From Anaerolineaceae bacterium (GTDB taxonomy: Bacteria; Chloroflexota; Anaerolineae; Aggregatilineales; Phototrophicaceae): a DNA stretch of 64,000 nucleotides. A program made the position numbers and the translations under genes. This document shows positions 18,668 through 28,737 of the stretch, in pieces. The stretch spans positions 1 through 64,000 of the forward strand of contig JAPOVC010000013.1 in assembly GCA_026708325.1 (NCBI GenBank), written 5' to 3'. Positions within the stretch are counted from its first letter, which is position 1. Each line of letters opens with the position of its first letter. The notes under the pieces were generated by a model, which saw nothing but the letters and a program-made list of their open reading frames with translations, was not told where the DNA came from and ran no database searches.

Positions 18668-18675
<8 letters not shown>
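17917..18675 (-). CDS. GldF-like ABC-2 permease
   Basis: A 252-residue permease with about six membrane segments, starting MHSILAVFRRELALYFRSPVAYAIAF, a typical ABC-2 opening where a short amphipathic helix precedes segment 1. The ESREGTLEVLMTLPM motif in the first cytoplasmic loop is characteristic of ABC-2/GldF/NosY permeases and contacts the ATPase. It overlaps the ATPase gene by 8 bp and is followed at 2 bp by the GldG-family gene. It should form the translocation pore; the exported substrate is unknown. Confidence 0.88.
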
Positions 18676-19657
<982 letters not shown>

Positions 19658-19817
19658 GGAGTTTTCTTCCTTCCACGCGCGCCGCAAACCGGAGCACTGG
19701 CGTCCGCTGTCGCTGACCCGGTTGCGGGCGGCCAGTATAGCGTTGCCCCGGCGGCGTGTGCAGCCGGAATATGAAGAATCACATTAACATTGGTATGGCA
19801 GTGAAAATTGTGTGACA

Positions 19818-19850
19818 GGGACGGCGATCACCGCGGGTGACCGCCGTCCC
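19818..19850 (-). terminator. Strong hairpin downstream of the six-repeat SH3 gene
   Basis: GGGACGGCG (19818-19826) pairs with CGCCGTCCC (19842-19850); one mismatch, then five more pairs close a 3-base loop. It lies about 25 bases past the stop of the SH3 gene on the minus strand and is followed there by a modest T-rich stretch (AATTTT). It probably separates that gene from the ABC operon. Confidence 0.5.
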
Positions 19851-19874
19851 CGGCGACGCTGCGCGCCGGCGCTG

Positions 19875-21413
19875 TCAGCCGTAGAGCGTGACGGGCGCCA
19901 GGTCCACGTCCGGTGCATTCATGTAGCGGGCATTGACCCAGCCGACGGCGCCCTCGCCCCGGAAGTCATGGTCGACCTGCAGCCAGCCGCCCTGCTCGTC
20001 GCGCCCCAGCACGGCAACCACGTGCCCGCGCGTGAGTTGCGTCAGGATCTCGCCCTCCGGGACGATGGGCAGGTCGCGCACGTTCAGACGGCCTGTGTCA
20101 ACCATCGCGAAGAGCGCGCCTTCGGCGGCAAAGGCATCCGCGGCGGGCAGCGCCAGATCCAGGCGCGGCGCGACCAGATAGCGCGCGTTGACCCAGGCGG
20201 ACTCGCCATCGATATCCAGTTGCGCCCAGCTTGAGTCGAAGTTGCGCGCCAGCACGGGGTATTCCTCGCCGCGCCACAATTTTGTCACGATCTCACCGCC
20301 GAAGAAGTGGGGAATGTCCCGCGCGTTGACGCGGCCGGTGTTGACCCGCGCGCTGACGGGCAGTTCCGCCGGGTCCGGCTCCAGCAGCGGCGCCAGATCC
20401 AGGTCGGGCGCCAGCAGGTAGCGCGCGTTGACCCAGCCCGCCTCCCCGTCGATGTCCAGTTGCGCCCAGGAGGAGTCCATGTTGCGGCCGGTGACCGGCC
20501 AGAAGCTGTTGTTGAATATCTGCGTCTGCACGAAGCCGTACTGATGGTGCGGGAAGTCGCGCACGTTGAGCCGGCCCGTATTCACCTGGGCGAAAATGGC
20601 GTCATCCGCCGCGGCGGCCTCCACACTGAGGGGCGCCAGTTCCAGGCGCGGCGCGTCGATGTAACGGGCGTTGACCCAACCCGGGGTGCCGTCGATGTCG
20701 AGTTGGGCCCAGGTGCTGTCCAGATTACGCCCGACGACGGGGTAGATCTCGCCACGCCACAGTCGTGTCACCACCTCCCCGGCGAGGAAGTTGGGGACGT
20801 CGCGCGCATTAAGCCGGCCGGTGTCGATCTGTGCGTTGACCGGCAAGGCCTCCGGGTCTGTCTCCAGTTCGGGCGCTGCCAGCAGATCAGGCGCCAGCAG
20901 ATAACGCACATTGACCCAGCCGCTGCTGCCATCGACGTCCAGCTGCACCCAGGTGGAATCCTCGTTGCGGCCGGTGACGGACCAGATCGAGTTGTTGAAG
21001 ACCTGCGTCAGCACAAGACCGTACTGATGGTGCGGGAAGTCGCGCACGTTGAGCCGTCCCGTCCGGACGCGGGCATTGATGATGCCCGCCGCCGCCGCGC
21101 TGGCGCTGAAGGGCGCGTCCTGCAGGCCAGGCGCGATGATATAGCGCGCGTTGACCCAACCTGTCTCGCCGTCAATGTCGAGCTGGGCCCAGGTGCCTTC
21201 AAGGTTGCGCCCGACGACGGGGTAGCTTTCACCCCGGTCGATCTGCGTCAGAACGCGCCCCAGCAGAAAGACGGGCGTGTCGCGCACGTTAAGCCGGCTG
21301 GTGGCGACCACGGCCATGAGTTCCGCACCTTCTTCCTGGGCTGTCAGTGGCCCGGCCGCCAGCGCGGAAGCGAGCAGAACCAGAGCCAGTGCGATCCTGA
21401 ACCAAAGTTTCAT
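19875..21413 (-). CDS. Secreted protein with six SH3-like repeats
   Basis: A 512-residue protein with a signal peptide (FRIALALVLLASALAAG, then cleavage near LTAQE). Six repeats of about 75-80 residues follow, each with RLNVRD or RxNARD, a central GRNxxSTWAQLDIDG and a closing WVNARY, the SH3_3 pattern of bacterial cell-wall-binding proteins. Repeats 2 and 4 share FPHHQYG, and 3 and 5 share the LWRGE segment, so 4-5 look like a duplicate of 2-3. The ATG at 21413 has GGAGGGG upstream. Likely surface or wall-associated; ligand unknown. It has no catalytic domain. Confidence 0.82.
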   Translation of the reverse strand: MKLWFRIALALVLLASALAAGPLTAQEEGAELMAVVATSRLNVRDTPVFLLGRVLTQIDRGESYPVVGRNLEGTWAQLDIDGETGWVNARYIIAPGLQDAPFSASAAAAGIINARVRTGRLNVRDFPHHQYGLVLTQVFNNSIWSVTGRNEDSTWVQLDVDGSSGWVNVRYLLAPDLLAAPELETDPEALPVNAQIDTGRLNARDVPNFLAGEVVTRLWRGEIYPVVGRNLDSTWAQLDIDGTPGWVNARYIDAPRLELAPLSVEAAAADDAIFAQVNTGRLNVRDFPHHQYGFVQTQIFNNSFWPVTGRNMDSSWAQLDIDGEAGWVNARYLLAPDLDLAPLLEPDPAELPVSARVNTGRVNARDIPHFFGGEIVTKLWRGEEYPVLARNFDSSWAQLDIDGESAWVNARYLVAPRLDLALPAADAFAAEGALFAMVDTGRLNVRDLPIVPEGEILTQLTRGHVVAVLGRDEQGGWLQVDHDFRGEGAVGWVNARYMNAPDVDLAPVTLYG

Positions 21414-21446
21414 TTTGTGTCCCCTCCGCATGCGTTGCCGGCGGGT

Positions 21447-21452
21447 AGTATA
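21447..21452 (-). promoter_or_regulatory. Likely -10 element of the six-repeat SH3 gene
   Basis: The minus strand reads GTATACT followed by a CCCGCC-rich stretch, 34 bases before the ATG. The same GTATACT(A/C)CCCGCC block occurs at the same relative place before the four-repeat paralogue, which supports a conserved promoter. A TTGTGA at a 19-base spacing is a weak -35 candidate. Confidence 0.45.
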
Positions 21453-21829
21453 CTCTTTGTCACCTTTTCATTCACAATCCTTCACATTCACCATGGCGAT
21501 GTGAGAAAGATCCGCCGGTACACGGCCCTCCGGCACCGTAGTGTGCAATAGCCGAGGGGGCATTGTTCTCCCTGCCCCTGAACGACGATGGCGCCGAAAG
21601 CGCCGGGAGCGGGGCAGGGGCAACAGCCGGCGCCCGGGCCGGCGTCGACGTCAGCAGGGAATGGCCGTCGTCACTGAAGACGACTCCCCTGATTTGCTGC
21701 TGCGTCGCGACACGCCTGGGAAACGTCGCTGCGGGCCCCGGGCTGCGGGAGGTCAGTATGTGTTCAGGCAAATGTGCGAAAAAAGCCCCTGGAACCTGCC
21801 AGCCGGACGGGCTACAGGTCGGGACATTC

Positions 21830-21860
21830 GGGCGTCGGCCAACAGGGGTGACCGACGCCC
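21830..21860 (-). terminator. Hairpin downstream of the four-repeat SH3 gene
   Basis: GGGCGTCGG (21830-21838) pairs perfectly with CCGACGCCC (21852-21860) around a 13-base loop, 27 bases past the stop at 21888 on the minus strand. There is no T-tract, so termination is plausible but not certain. Confidence 0.45.
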
Positions 21861-21887
21861 TGCATGCTTGCGGGCGGAAGGCGGCTC

Positions 21888-22961
21888 CTAGCCGTAGAGT
21901 GTCACAGTCACCAGATTCCTGCGCGGGATGTACAGGTAACGGCCGTTGACCCAGCCGGTGGCCCCTTCACCCCGGTGGTCGTAGTCGATCTTTATCCAGT
22001 TGCTGTTGGCGTCGCGTCCCAGCACGGTGACGACCTGGCCGCGCGACAACTGCGTCAGGATTTCACCATCCGGGTAAACGGGTCTGGCGCGCACGTTCAG
22101 ACGGCTCGCATCCACGCGCGCGAAAATGATTTCATGCGCGGCCTGGGCCTCCGCGCTGAGCGGCGCGAACTCCAGGTCCGGTGAGGTCTGGATCAGGCTT
22201 GCCCGGACCCAGGCGGCCGTACCGTCGATATCCAGCTGGGCCCATTTGCTGTCGAAGTTGCGCGCCAGCACCGGGTAAACTTCACCACGCCAGAGTTTCG
22301 CCACCACCTCACCGCCGAGGAAGTTCGGGATGCTGCGCACGTTGAGCCGGCCGGTCTGCACGCGGGCATTGACGGGCAGGTCTGACAGGTCCGTGTCCAG
22401 TTCGGGCGCTGCCGCCAGATCAGGCGCCAGCAGGTAGCGCGCGTTGACCCAGCCGCTGGTGCCATTGACGTCCACCTGGGCCCAGGTGGAGTCCGTGTTG
22501 CGGCCGGTCACGGGCCAGATCGTGTTGTTGTAGACCTTTGTCAGCACAAAGCCGAACTCGTGGTGCGGGAAGTCGCGCACGTTGAGCCGGCCGGTCTGCA
22601 CGCGGGCATTGACGATACCCACCGCCGCCGCGCTGGCGCTGAAGGGCACATCCTGCAAGCCTGGCGCGACAAGGTAGCGCGCGTTGACCCAGCCCAGGAT
22701 GCCGTCGACGTCGAGCTGCGCCCAGGTGCCCTCCAGATTGCGCCCGACGACGGGGTAGCTTTCACCCCGGTCGATCTGCGTCACCACGCGCCCCAACAGG
22801 TACACGGGTGTGTCACGTACGTTCAGCCGGCCGGTCGCGACCACCGCCGTGATCTCAGGCGTTGTCTCGTCGCCGCTCGCTTCCTGGGCCGCCAGCGGGC
22901 CCGCCATCATGGCGATCAGCAAAATCGCTACAGTCGTGATAATTCGTAATACCGGCGTCAT
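21888..22961 (-). CDS. Secreted protein with four SH3-like repeats
   Basis: A 357-residue paralogue of the preceding gene: signal peptide (VLRIITTVAILLIAMMAGPLAAQE), then four SH3_3-like repeats with RLNVRD and GRNxxSTWAQ cores, ending in the same VTLYG C-terminus. Its order (repeat types 1, 2, 3, last) equals the six-repeat protein without the duplicated pair. The start at 22961 is preceded by GGAGGGG. Repeat 3 departs from the consensus in its last strand (WVRASLIQ instead of WVNARY). Extracellular wall-associated function inferred. Confidence 0.82.
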   Translation of the reverse strand: MTPVLRIITTVAILLIAMMAGPLAAQEASGDETTPEITAVVATGRLNVRDTPVYLLGRVVTQIDRGESYPVVGRNLEGTWAQLDVDGILGWVNARYLVAPGLQDVPFSASAAAVGIVNARVQTGRLNVRDFPHHEFGFVLTKVYNNTIWPVTGRNTDSTWAQVDVNGTSGWVNARYLLAPDLAAAPELDTDLSDLPVNARVQTGRLNVRSIPNFLGGEVVAKLWRGEVYPVLARNFDSKWAQLDIDGTAAWVRASLIQTSPDLEFAPLSAEAQAAHEIIFARVDASRLNVRARPVYPDGEILTQLSRGQVVTVLGRDANSNWIKIDYDHRGEGATGWVNGRYLYIPRRNLVTVTLYG

Positions 22962-22996
22962 ATCAAACCCCCCTCCATTTGTGGTGCCGGGCGGGG

Positions 22997-23002
22997 AGTA
23001 TA
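22997..23002 (-). promoter_or_regulatory. Likely -10 element of the four-repeat SH3 gene
   Basis: The minus strand reads GTATACTCCCCGCC, matching the block before the six-repeat paralogue. It lies about 36 bases upstream of the ATG. No good -35 hexamer is visible at 16-18 bases. Confidence 0.4.
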
Positions 23003-23157
23003 CACGTTTGTTGGCCATGCTTCGTTAAATTGTCTTAACAGGACTCAGTCCCTTGCCACCATGTGTTCACACATTCTCACGACAAGGGAGGCGCTGTGGC
23101 AGGGGTTCCCGGTCATCGCGCAGTGGCGGCGGGGCCGGAAAGGGCCGCTGGTCGAAC

Positions 23158-24438
23158 TCAGCTGGACGCGGGAGTTGGCTCCGCCGTCACCTGCTGCAGG
23201 GCGGGTGTTTGCGCAGGGGGAAGGGAGCCGGAGTCGTCGCCACCCTCCTCCTCCTCAGGCGGCGTTTCGCGGCTGTCGTCGATGACGGGCACGGCTTCCA
23301 GGTCGGGTAGCACGGTGATCCAGGCGCCGCTGACCCAGCCGGCGATGCCGTCGGTATTGAGTTGCACCCAGCTGGAATCGGCGTTGCGGCCGATGACGGC
23401 GTAGATCTCGCCCTGGGTGACGATGTGCAGGATGCGTCCTTCAAGAGAGGGTTCGGCGCGCACGTTGAGGTAATCGGCAGTGACCGTGGCGTCGGAAAGG
23501 ACGGCGTCCTCGTTGAGCACGGGAACCGTTTCAAGACCCGGATGCGCGTCCAGCCAGTCGCTGTGCGCCCAGCCGTTGATGCCGCTCACGTTCAGCCACA
23601 GCCAGTCCTCATCGAGGCTGCGGCCCAGCACGGGGTAGCGTTCGCCCTCATGGATTCGCAGCAGGATGCGGCTCGTTTGATTCGGCAGGGCGCGCAGGTT
23701 GAGGATTCTTGTGTTCACGACGGCCGTGACGTTGGTGACGGGGGCCGGGCTGCCGTCGGTAATCGGCACGTTGGCAAGGTTTTCTGCCTCGACGTAACTC
23801 GCGTTCACCCAGGCCTGCAGGTCGCCGAATTCCAGTTCCAGCCAGGTGCCGAGGCCGTTGCGGCCGATAACCGGCAGCACCTGGTTCATGGTGACGAGTT
23901 TGACGACGTCGCCGTGCACGCCGGAATCATTGCGCATGTTCAGGAAGCGCGCCGTGATGCGCGCGCGCGGCGCGTTCTCAGGCGGCGGGGTCAGGAGCGG
24001 GTCCATGTTGAAGATCAGGTGGGCCCGGCCAACCTGCTCAAGGTATTCCACGACGACCACGTGCTCGCCAGTTTCCAGCGGCAGTTCCTCCTGGAAGAGC
24101 TCTGCGTCGCTGGCGCGCCATTCGTCGATGATCGTTACGTCATCCACCAGCACGCGAATCCCGTCATCGGCCTGGGCGCTTAACTGGTAGGTGCCACCCT
24201 CCAGCCAGACACGGGTCGTCCAGCGTGCCGCGAAGAAGTCGACCGGGACACCGGCATGCGGCGAGCCCTCGCCCCAGCTGCCCCTTGGCCTGATTTCGCT
24301 GCGGACGACCACAGGGTTTCCGGTCATTTCCACGTTGTCGTAGTACTCGGCCGTCCAGCTGCCGGTTTGCGCGGCGACGGGCAAGCCCAGGCCCGTCAAC
24401 GCCAGAGTCAGGAAAACACAAATTCTTGCAAGGTTCAT
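23158..24438 (-). CDS. Secreted PA14-like plus triple SH3-like repeat protein
   Basis: A 426-residue secreted protein: signal peptide at about residues 1-23 (ending PVAAQ), then a PA14-like domain to about 150 (WTAEYYDNVEMTGNPVV, DFFAARWTTRVWLEGGTYQL, DDGIRVLVDDVTIIDEW), a fold that binds carbohydrates. Three SH3-like repeats follow (FLNMRNDSGVHG, ILNLRALPNQTS, YLNVRAEPSLEG). The C-terminus is a low-complexity Glu/Asp/Pro/Thr tail. The repeats are more divergent than in the two neighbouring genes but clearly related. A surface protein joining carbohydrate recognition with wall binding is inferred. Confidence 0.8.
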   Translation of the reverse strand: MNLARICVFLTLALTGLGLPVAAQTGSWTAEYYDNVEMTGNPVVVRSEIRPRGSWGEGSPHAGVPVDFFAARWTTRVWLEGGTYQLSAQADDGIRVLVDDVTIIDEWRASDAELFQEELPLETGEHVVVVEYLEQVGRAHLIFNMDPLLTPPPENAPRARITARFLNMRNDSGVHGDVVKLVTMNQVLPVIGRNGLGTWLELEFGDLQAWVNASYVEAENLANVPITDGSPAPVTNVTAVVNTRILNLRALPNQTSRILLRIHEGERYPVLGRSLDEDWLWLNVSGINGWAHSDWLDAHPGLETVPVLNEDAVLSDATVTADYLNVRAEPSLEGRILHIVTQGEIYAVIGRNADSSWVQLNTDGIAGWVSGAWITVLPDLEAVPVIDDSRETPPEEEEGGDDSGSLPPAQTPALQQVTAEPTPASS

Positions 24439-24509
24439 GCCGGTCTCAACAACAGGTCAAGCTGTCTTCAATGAATGTTACCGTGTCAGACAAAAAGGTG
24501 GCAAATGCA

Positions 24510-25046
24510 TCAGGAATGCCAGGGCTCGTCACTGTGGCCGGCCAGGTGGTTTTCGTGGCGGGCCAGGGCGAAGAGCAGGTCGGAGAGGCGGTTGAGGCAG
24601 GGCAACAGTTGCGGGCCGATGTCCTCCTCCGCCTGCAGGGCCACGATCAGCCTTTCGGCGCGGCGGCAGACGGTGCGCGCCACGTGCAAGGCCGCGGCCG
24701 CCGGCGTTCCGCCCGGCAGAATGAATACCGTCAGCGGCGGCAGGGCGTCGTCAATGCGGTCAATCTCCGCTTCCAGCCAGCGCACACGCTCCGCGTCGAT
24801 GCGCGTGACGTGGTCGCTGCGGGCCCCCGGCGGCGTCGCCAGATCGGCGCCGGCGCGCAGCAACAGCGACTGCAATTGCGCCAGACAGTCATCGTCGCGC
24901 GCGCCGAGGCTGCGCGCCAGACCCAGCCCTGCGTTTAACTCATCAAGGGTGCCGCAGGCCGCGACGCGCAAATGGGTCTTCGGCACGCGTCCGCCGGCGA
25001 AGAGCAGGGTCGTGCCATCGTCGCCGCTGCGGGTGTAGAGTTTCAT
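24510..25046 (-). CDS. Cob(I)alamin adenosyltransferase, PduO type
   Basis: A 178-residue trimeric four-helix-bundle enzyme that transfers the adenosyl group of ATP to cob(I)alamin to make adenosylcobalamin. The N-terminal ATP site KLYTRSGDDGTT, then CGTLDELNAGLG, ARTVCRRAER and NRLSDLLFALARHEN match the PduO/MMAB family in order. The ATG at 25046 places the conserved motif at the N-terminus, although no strong ribosome-binding site is seen. The gene faces away from recA across a 125-bp gap. No cobalamin-synthesis genes or B12 riboswitch are visible nearby, so it may serve salvage. Confidence 0.93.
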   Translation of the reverse strand: MKLYTRSGDDGTTLLFAGGRVPKTHLRVAACGTLDELNAGLGLARSLGARDDDCLAQLQSLLLRAGADLATPPGARSDHVTRIDAERVRWLEAEIDRIDDALPPLTVFILPGGTPAAAALHVARTVCRRAERLIVALQAEEDIGPQLLPCLNRLSDLLFALARHENHLAGHSDEPWHS

Positions 25047-25061
25047 TCCGGCGACACATTC

Positions 25062-25090
25062 TTGCGCATGCAGAACACCTGTGCTATACT
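25062..25090 (+). promoter_or_regulatory. recA promoter (TTGCGC - 17 bp - TATACT)
   Basis: A -35 TTGCGC (25062-25067) and a -10 TATACT (25085-25090) are separated by exactly 17 bases, 82 bases before the recA ATG. The spacing and -10 match are good for a housekeeping sigma factor. Confidence 0.6.
25073..25084. promoter_or_regulatory. Possible LexA/SOS-like box within the recA promoter
   Basis: GAACACCTGTGC has the form GAAC-N4-GTGC, one base off the GAAC-N4-GTTC LexA box known from Gram-positive bacteria. It sits between the -35 and -10, where a repressor would block RNA polymerase. Only one site is seen and lexA is not in the window, so this rests on position and similarity. Confidence 0.4.
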
Positions 25091-25171
25091 GCTGGGACAG
25101 ATTGAGCAGTGGCATTTTCCGCCTGCCAGACTACACTGGGCAGGGTGGGATTTCCAGCGGGAGTGAGCGCG

Positions 25172-26239
<1,068 letters not shown>

Positions 26240-26325
26240 AGCACGCAACGCCGGCCCTTGTCCTCACGCGCCCGTCCAGCCATCCGCTTTTGTCACCTTG
26301 CGCGGGCTCGCTGCGTAGTTGTGGC

Positions 26326-27108
26326 ATGCGAAGCCCTGCATGGGGCCGAAAGCCCGTGATCCCGCGTCTGACGCTGCTGTTCCTGCTTGCCGCACCCACG
26401 CTGGCCGCCTGTTCGGACCTGGTGCCGTCGGCCTCGGCCACCGCCCTGCCGACGGTCGCCGTCCTGGAAGCGCCGCCGCCGGATACAGCCGAACTGCTGA
26501 CGCAGGCCTTCCACAACATCCGCAGCAGCGCCACCCTGCGTCTGGAGGTACAGCACAGCGGCGAGCCCTGGTTGATCGCCACGGACGTCGGCAACGTGGC
26601 CTTCGAACAGGCCGGGGTCAGTTTCGTGGCGCCGGACACCCTGCAGGTCGACGCCGGCGTGAGGATTTTCGGTCTGGCGGCGGGGGTCGACCTCTTCGCC
26701 CGGGGTGAGCAGCAGTGGTATCGCAACGCGCTGCTGACGGGCGGCAACTGGCAGGGCGGCATCCTCGTGGAGAACTTCAACCCGCAGCAACTGGTCGCGC
26801 CAGGCAGCGGCTTCGATCGCGCGGCGCAGGCACTGCTGGGCCTGACCTGGCAGGGACTGGTGGCGCTGGAAGACGGCCGGCCGGCGCATCTGCTGAGCGG
26901 CCCGGCGCGCGGCGAGGAAGTCAGCGCCCTGCTGGTCAACCTGGTGCAGTTGACGGGCGAGGTGCAGACGGAGGTCTACATCGACATGGACACGCTGCTG
27001 CCCTTGCGATTCGTCCTGAGCCAGCCGGACATCGCCACCTGGGAGGTGCGGGTCACGGCGGTCAACGCCGCAGTCCAGCTGGACGCGCCGCTGCAGGCGG
27101 GGGGATGA
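26326..27108 (+). CDS. LppX/LprAFG-like lipoprotein
   Basis: A roughly 250-260-residue lipoprotein. A lipobox LAAC follows the hydrophobic stretch RLTLLFLLAAPTLA, so the mature protein should be lipid-anchored outside the membrane. The mature part resembles LppX_LprAFG proteins (beta-rich half-barrel: TLRLEVQHSGEPWLI, DTLQVDAGVRIFGL, VQTEVYIDMDTLLPLRFVL), which bind or move lipids in other bacteria. Start is uncertain between ATG 26290, ATG 26326 and GTG 26356; the last gives the most typical signal peptide. It lies 86 bp after recA without a visible terminator. Confidence 0.7.
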   Translation: MRSPAWGRKPVIPRLTLLFLLAAPTLAACSDLVPSASATALPTVAVLEAPPPDTAELLTQAFHNIRSSATLRLEVQHSGEPWLIATDVGNVAFEQAGVSFVAPDTLQVDAGVRIFGLAAGVDLFARGEQQWYRNALLTGGNWQGGILVENFNPQQLVAPGSGFDRAAQALLGLTWQGLVALEDGRPAHLLSGPARGEEVSALLVNLVQLTGEVQTEVYIDMDTLLPLRFVLSQPDIATWEVRVTAVNAAVQLDAPLQAGG

Positions 27109-27147
27109 GGCCCGTGTTGGAGGGTCGCGAACAGAAAGGGTGGTAAA

Positions 27148-27339
27148 ATGAGCGCGAAGTCTCCCATTTCGAACCTGCGCATCATTCCGGTGGCAAGGGA
27201 AGGAACGGTGATCGACATCCGTCCAGGATCGATCAACATCAAATGGCGCCCGCTCACCATCGCTGAACAGATGGCTTCCCTGAAAAGGCAACGACGTTTT
27301 CGGTTCACGTCCCCAACTCCACCCTGCAACAAGGGTTGA
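27148..27339 (+). CDS. Small hypothetical protein
   Basis: A 63-residue frame (MSAKSPISNLRIIPVAREG start) preceded by AAAGGGTGG, a plausible ribosome site. It is basic, has no membrane segment or recognised domain, and uses codons with lower GC at third positions than its neighbours. It fills most of the 267-bp gap between the lipoprotein and nitroreductase genes. It may be real or chance; conservation in relatives would decide. Confidence 0.3.
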   Translation: MSAKSPISNLRIIPVAREGTVIDIRPGSINIKWRPLTIAEQMASLKRQRRFRFTSPTPPCNKG

Positions 27340-27375
27340 CCAGACAGTCACTGAGAAGACGAAGGGAGCGCAACC

Positions 27376-27735
27376 ATGGACGCAGCCATTCGCCAGGCCC
27401 TGGCCAGCGACCTGACCATCGACATCACCACCACCGGACGCCGCAGCGGCCAGCCGCGCCGCCTCGAGATCTGGTTCCACGAGTTTGAGGGCCGCTGGTA
27501 CATCACCGGCTCGCCGGGCACGCGCGACTGGCTCGCCAATATGCTGGCCAACCCGCAGTTCACCTTTCACCTGAAGGAAAGCCTGCAGGCCGACCTGGCG
27601 GCGCGCGCCATCCCTGTGCGCGACGAGGCCGAGCGCCGCCGCGTGCTGGGCGGCATCTTCGCGGGTAAGGATACGCCGGAAAAGCGCGAAAGCCGCGTCG
27701 CCGGCAGCCCGCTGGTCGAGGTGGTGTTCGAATAG
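27376..27735 (+). CDS. Deazaflavin (F420)-dependent nitroreductase-family protein
   Basis: A 119-residue split-barrel flavoprotein of the Ddn/DUF385 family. TTTGRRSGQPRRLEIWFHEF, WYITGSPG and DWLANMLANPQFTFHLK are the family signatures; related enzymes use deazaflavin F420 or bind flavins and heme. GAAGGGAG lies about 9 bases before the ATG. F420 biosynthesis genes are not in the window, so the cofactor is inferred from the family. It is convergent with the following PhyH gene, 6 bp apart. Confidence 0.85.
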   Translation: MDAAIRQALASDLTIDITTTGRRSGQPRRLEIWFHEFEGRWYITGSPGTRDWLANMLANPQFTFHLKESLQADLAARAIPVRDEAERRRVLGGIFAGKDTPEKRESRVAGSPLVEVVFE

Positions 27736-27741
27736 CGACGA

Positions 27742-28638
27742 CTAGCGCGCGCAGCCGCCCTCGCCGCTGGGGCGCACCGAGGGCCGCGCAATGTCCGCCA
27801 CGCCCTTCCACGCATAGGGGTCATCGCCGGCGACCATGACGACGTCGCGGTAGTCGGCCGTGGCGGCGCGCGTCCCTTCCGCAAACTGCATCCAGGGCAG
27901 CAGCGACTGTGCGCTCATGTAGTGGTTGACCAGCGCGCGACGGTGGCCGCCCCGGGCGCGGTTGGGCAGCGAGCGGTGCAGCAGGTAGCCGTTGAAAAAG
28001 ATGATCGACCCGGCCCTCACTTCCACCGGCAGGGCGTCCTCGTCGCGCCAGGGGAAGCCCTGGCTCTCGTCCGTGCAGTCGAAGCGCGGATCGTCCTGCT
28101 GCTCCAGCGGCCAGAGCACGCCGTAACGATGGGAACCCGGCAACACCCACAGACAGCCGTTCTCGACCGTGGCGTCGTCCAGCGCCATCCACGCGCCGGT
28201 CAGGCTGCGGTCACGCGTGGGGATGAAGTCCTCGTCCTGGTGCCAGGCCTGGCCCGGCTTGCCGGCGGACTTGACGAAGAGCATCGACTGCATGCACTTG
28301 ACGTCCGGGCCGATGATCTGCGTCAGGACGCTGACGATGGCCGGGTGCGAGAGCTGCGCGTGCATCAGGGGCGAAATCTTGTGCGGGAAGTGGATGCAGA
28401 GGTACTGGCGGATGACGTCCTCGTCGCTCTCCTCCGGCCTGTGCGACAGGCCGTTGCGCAGCGGGCCGCGCTCGCCGCGGCAGATGCGCGCCGTCTCGGC
28501 CCGCAGTTGCGCGATCTCCTCGGGCTGCAGCGCGTCTTCGAGGACGAGGTAACCGTTCCTGCGATAGTCGTCCACCAGCGACGCCGCCAGCGGCGCGTTT
28601 GCCACCTGGGCCGGCGTCGCCGTATCAGACATGGTCAT
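27742..28638 (-). CDS. Phytanoyl-CoA dioxygenase (PhyH) family protein 1
   Basis: A 298-residue Fe(II)/2-oxoglutarate-dependent oxygenase. The iron triad is visible as H-x-D in AWHQDEDFIPT and a distal His in NGYLLHRSLPN; the later Arg (HRRALVNHYM) fits 2-oxoglutarate binding. LPGSHRYGVLWP is the usual turn in the family. The ATG at 28638 is preceded by GGGGAGGGG; a second in-frame ATG lies two codons later. Substrates of bacterial PhyH proteins vary widely and none is predicted. A second PhyH gene lies at 59143-60009. Confidence 0.88.
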   Translation of the reverse strand: MTMSDTATPAQVANAPLAASLVDDYRRNGYLVLEDALQPEEIAQLRAETARICRGERGPLRNGLSHRPEESDEDVIRQYLCIHFPHKISPLMHAQLSHPAIVSVLTQIIGPDVKCMQSMLFVKSAGKPGQAWHQDEDFIPTRDRSLTGAWMALDDATVENGCLWVLPGSHRYGVLWPLEQQDDPRFDCTDESQGFPWRDEDALPVEVRAGSIIFFNGYLLHRSLPNRARGGHRRALVNHYMSAQSLLPWMQFAEGTRAATADYRDVVMVAGDDPYAWKGVADIARPSVRPSGEGGCAR

Positions 28639-28684
28639 CCTGCCCCTCCCCGAACCTGCACCATGGACTTCCGCTTTAAAGGAA

Positions 28685-28715
28685 GGTTCCCGCCCCGGCT
28701 GGCGGGACGGGAACC
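28685..28715 (-). terminator. Hairpin terminator of the first BMP gene
   Basis: GGTTCCCG (28685-28692) pairs with CGGGAACC (28708-28715), and after one mismatch the stem continues with CCC/GGG. It lies about 23 bases after the minus-strand stop at 28738, followed on that strand by TTCCTTTAAA. It separates the BMP gene from the PhyH gene. Confidence 0.55.
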
Positions 28716-28737
28716 CTGTGCTACGGGATGGACAGGA

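Larger units (their letters stand above)
21414..21887. other. 474-bp intergenic region between the SH3-repeat genes
   Basis: No convincing gene is seen here. A plus-strand frame at 21541-21891 has no domain, ribosome site or conserved composition. The stretch holds the promoter of the six-repeat SH3 gene near 21447, an 8-bp inverted repeat TGCCCCTG/CAGGGGCA (21573-21580 and 21615-21622) around a smaller GGCGC/GCGCC hairpin, and the hairpin of the next gene at 21830-21860. Confidence 0.6.

Noticed and set aside
21541..21891. A 116-codon plus-strand frame in the SH3 intergenic region
   Set aside because: No ribosome site, domain or conserved pattern; the frame is Arg/Gly-rich and overlaps hairpins and the 3' end of an SH3 gene.
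25047..25171. A cobalamin riboswitch in front of the adenosyltransferase gene
   Set aside because: The 125-bp gap is too short and lacks a B12-box-like sequence; it is taken up by the recA promoter.
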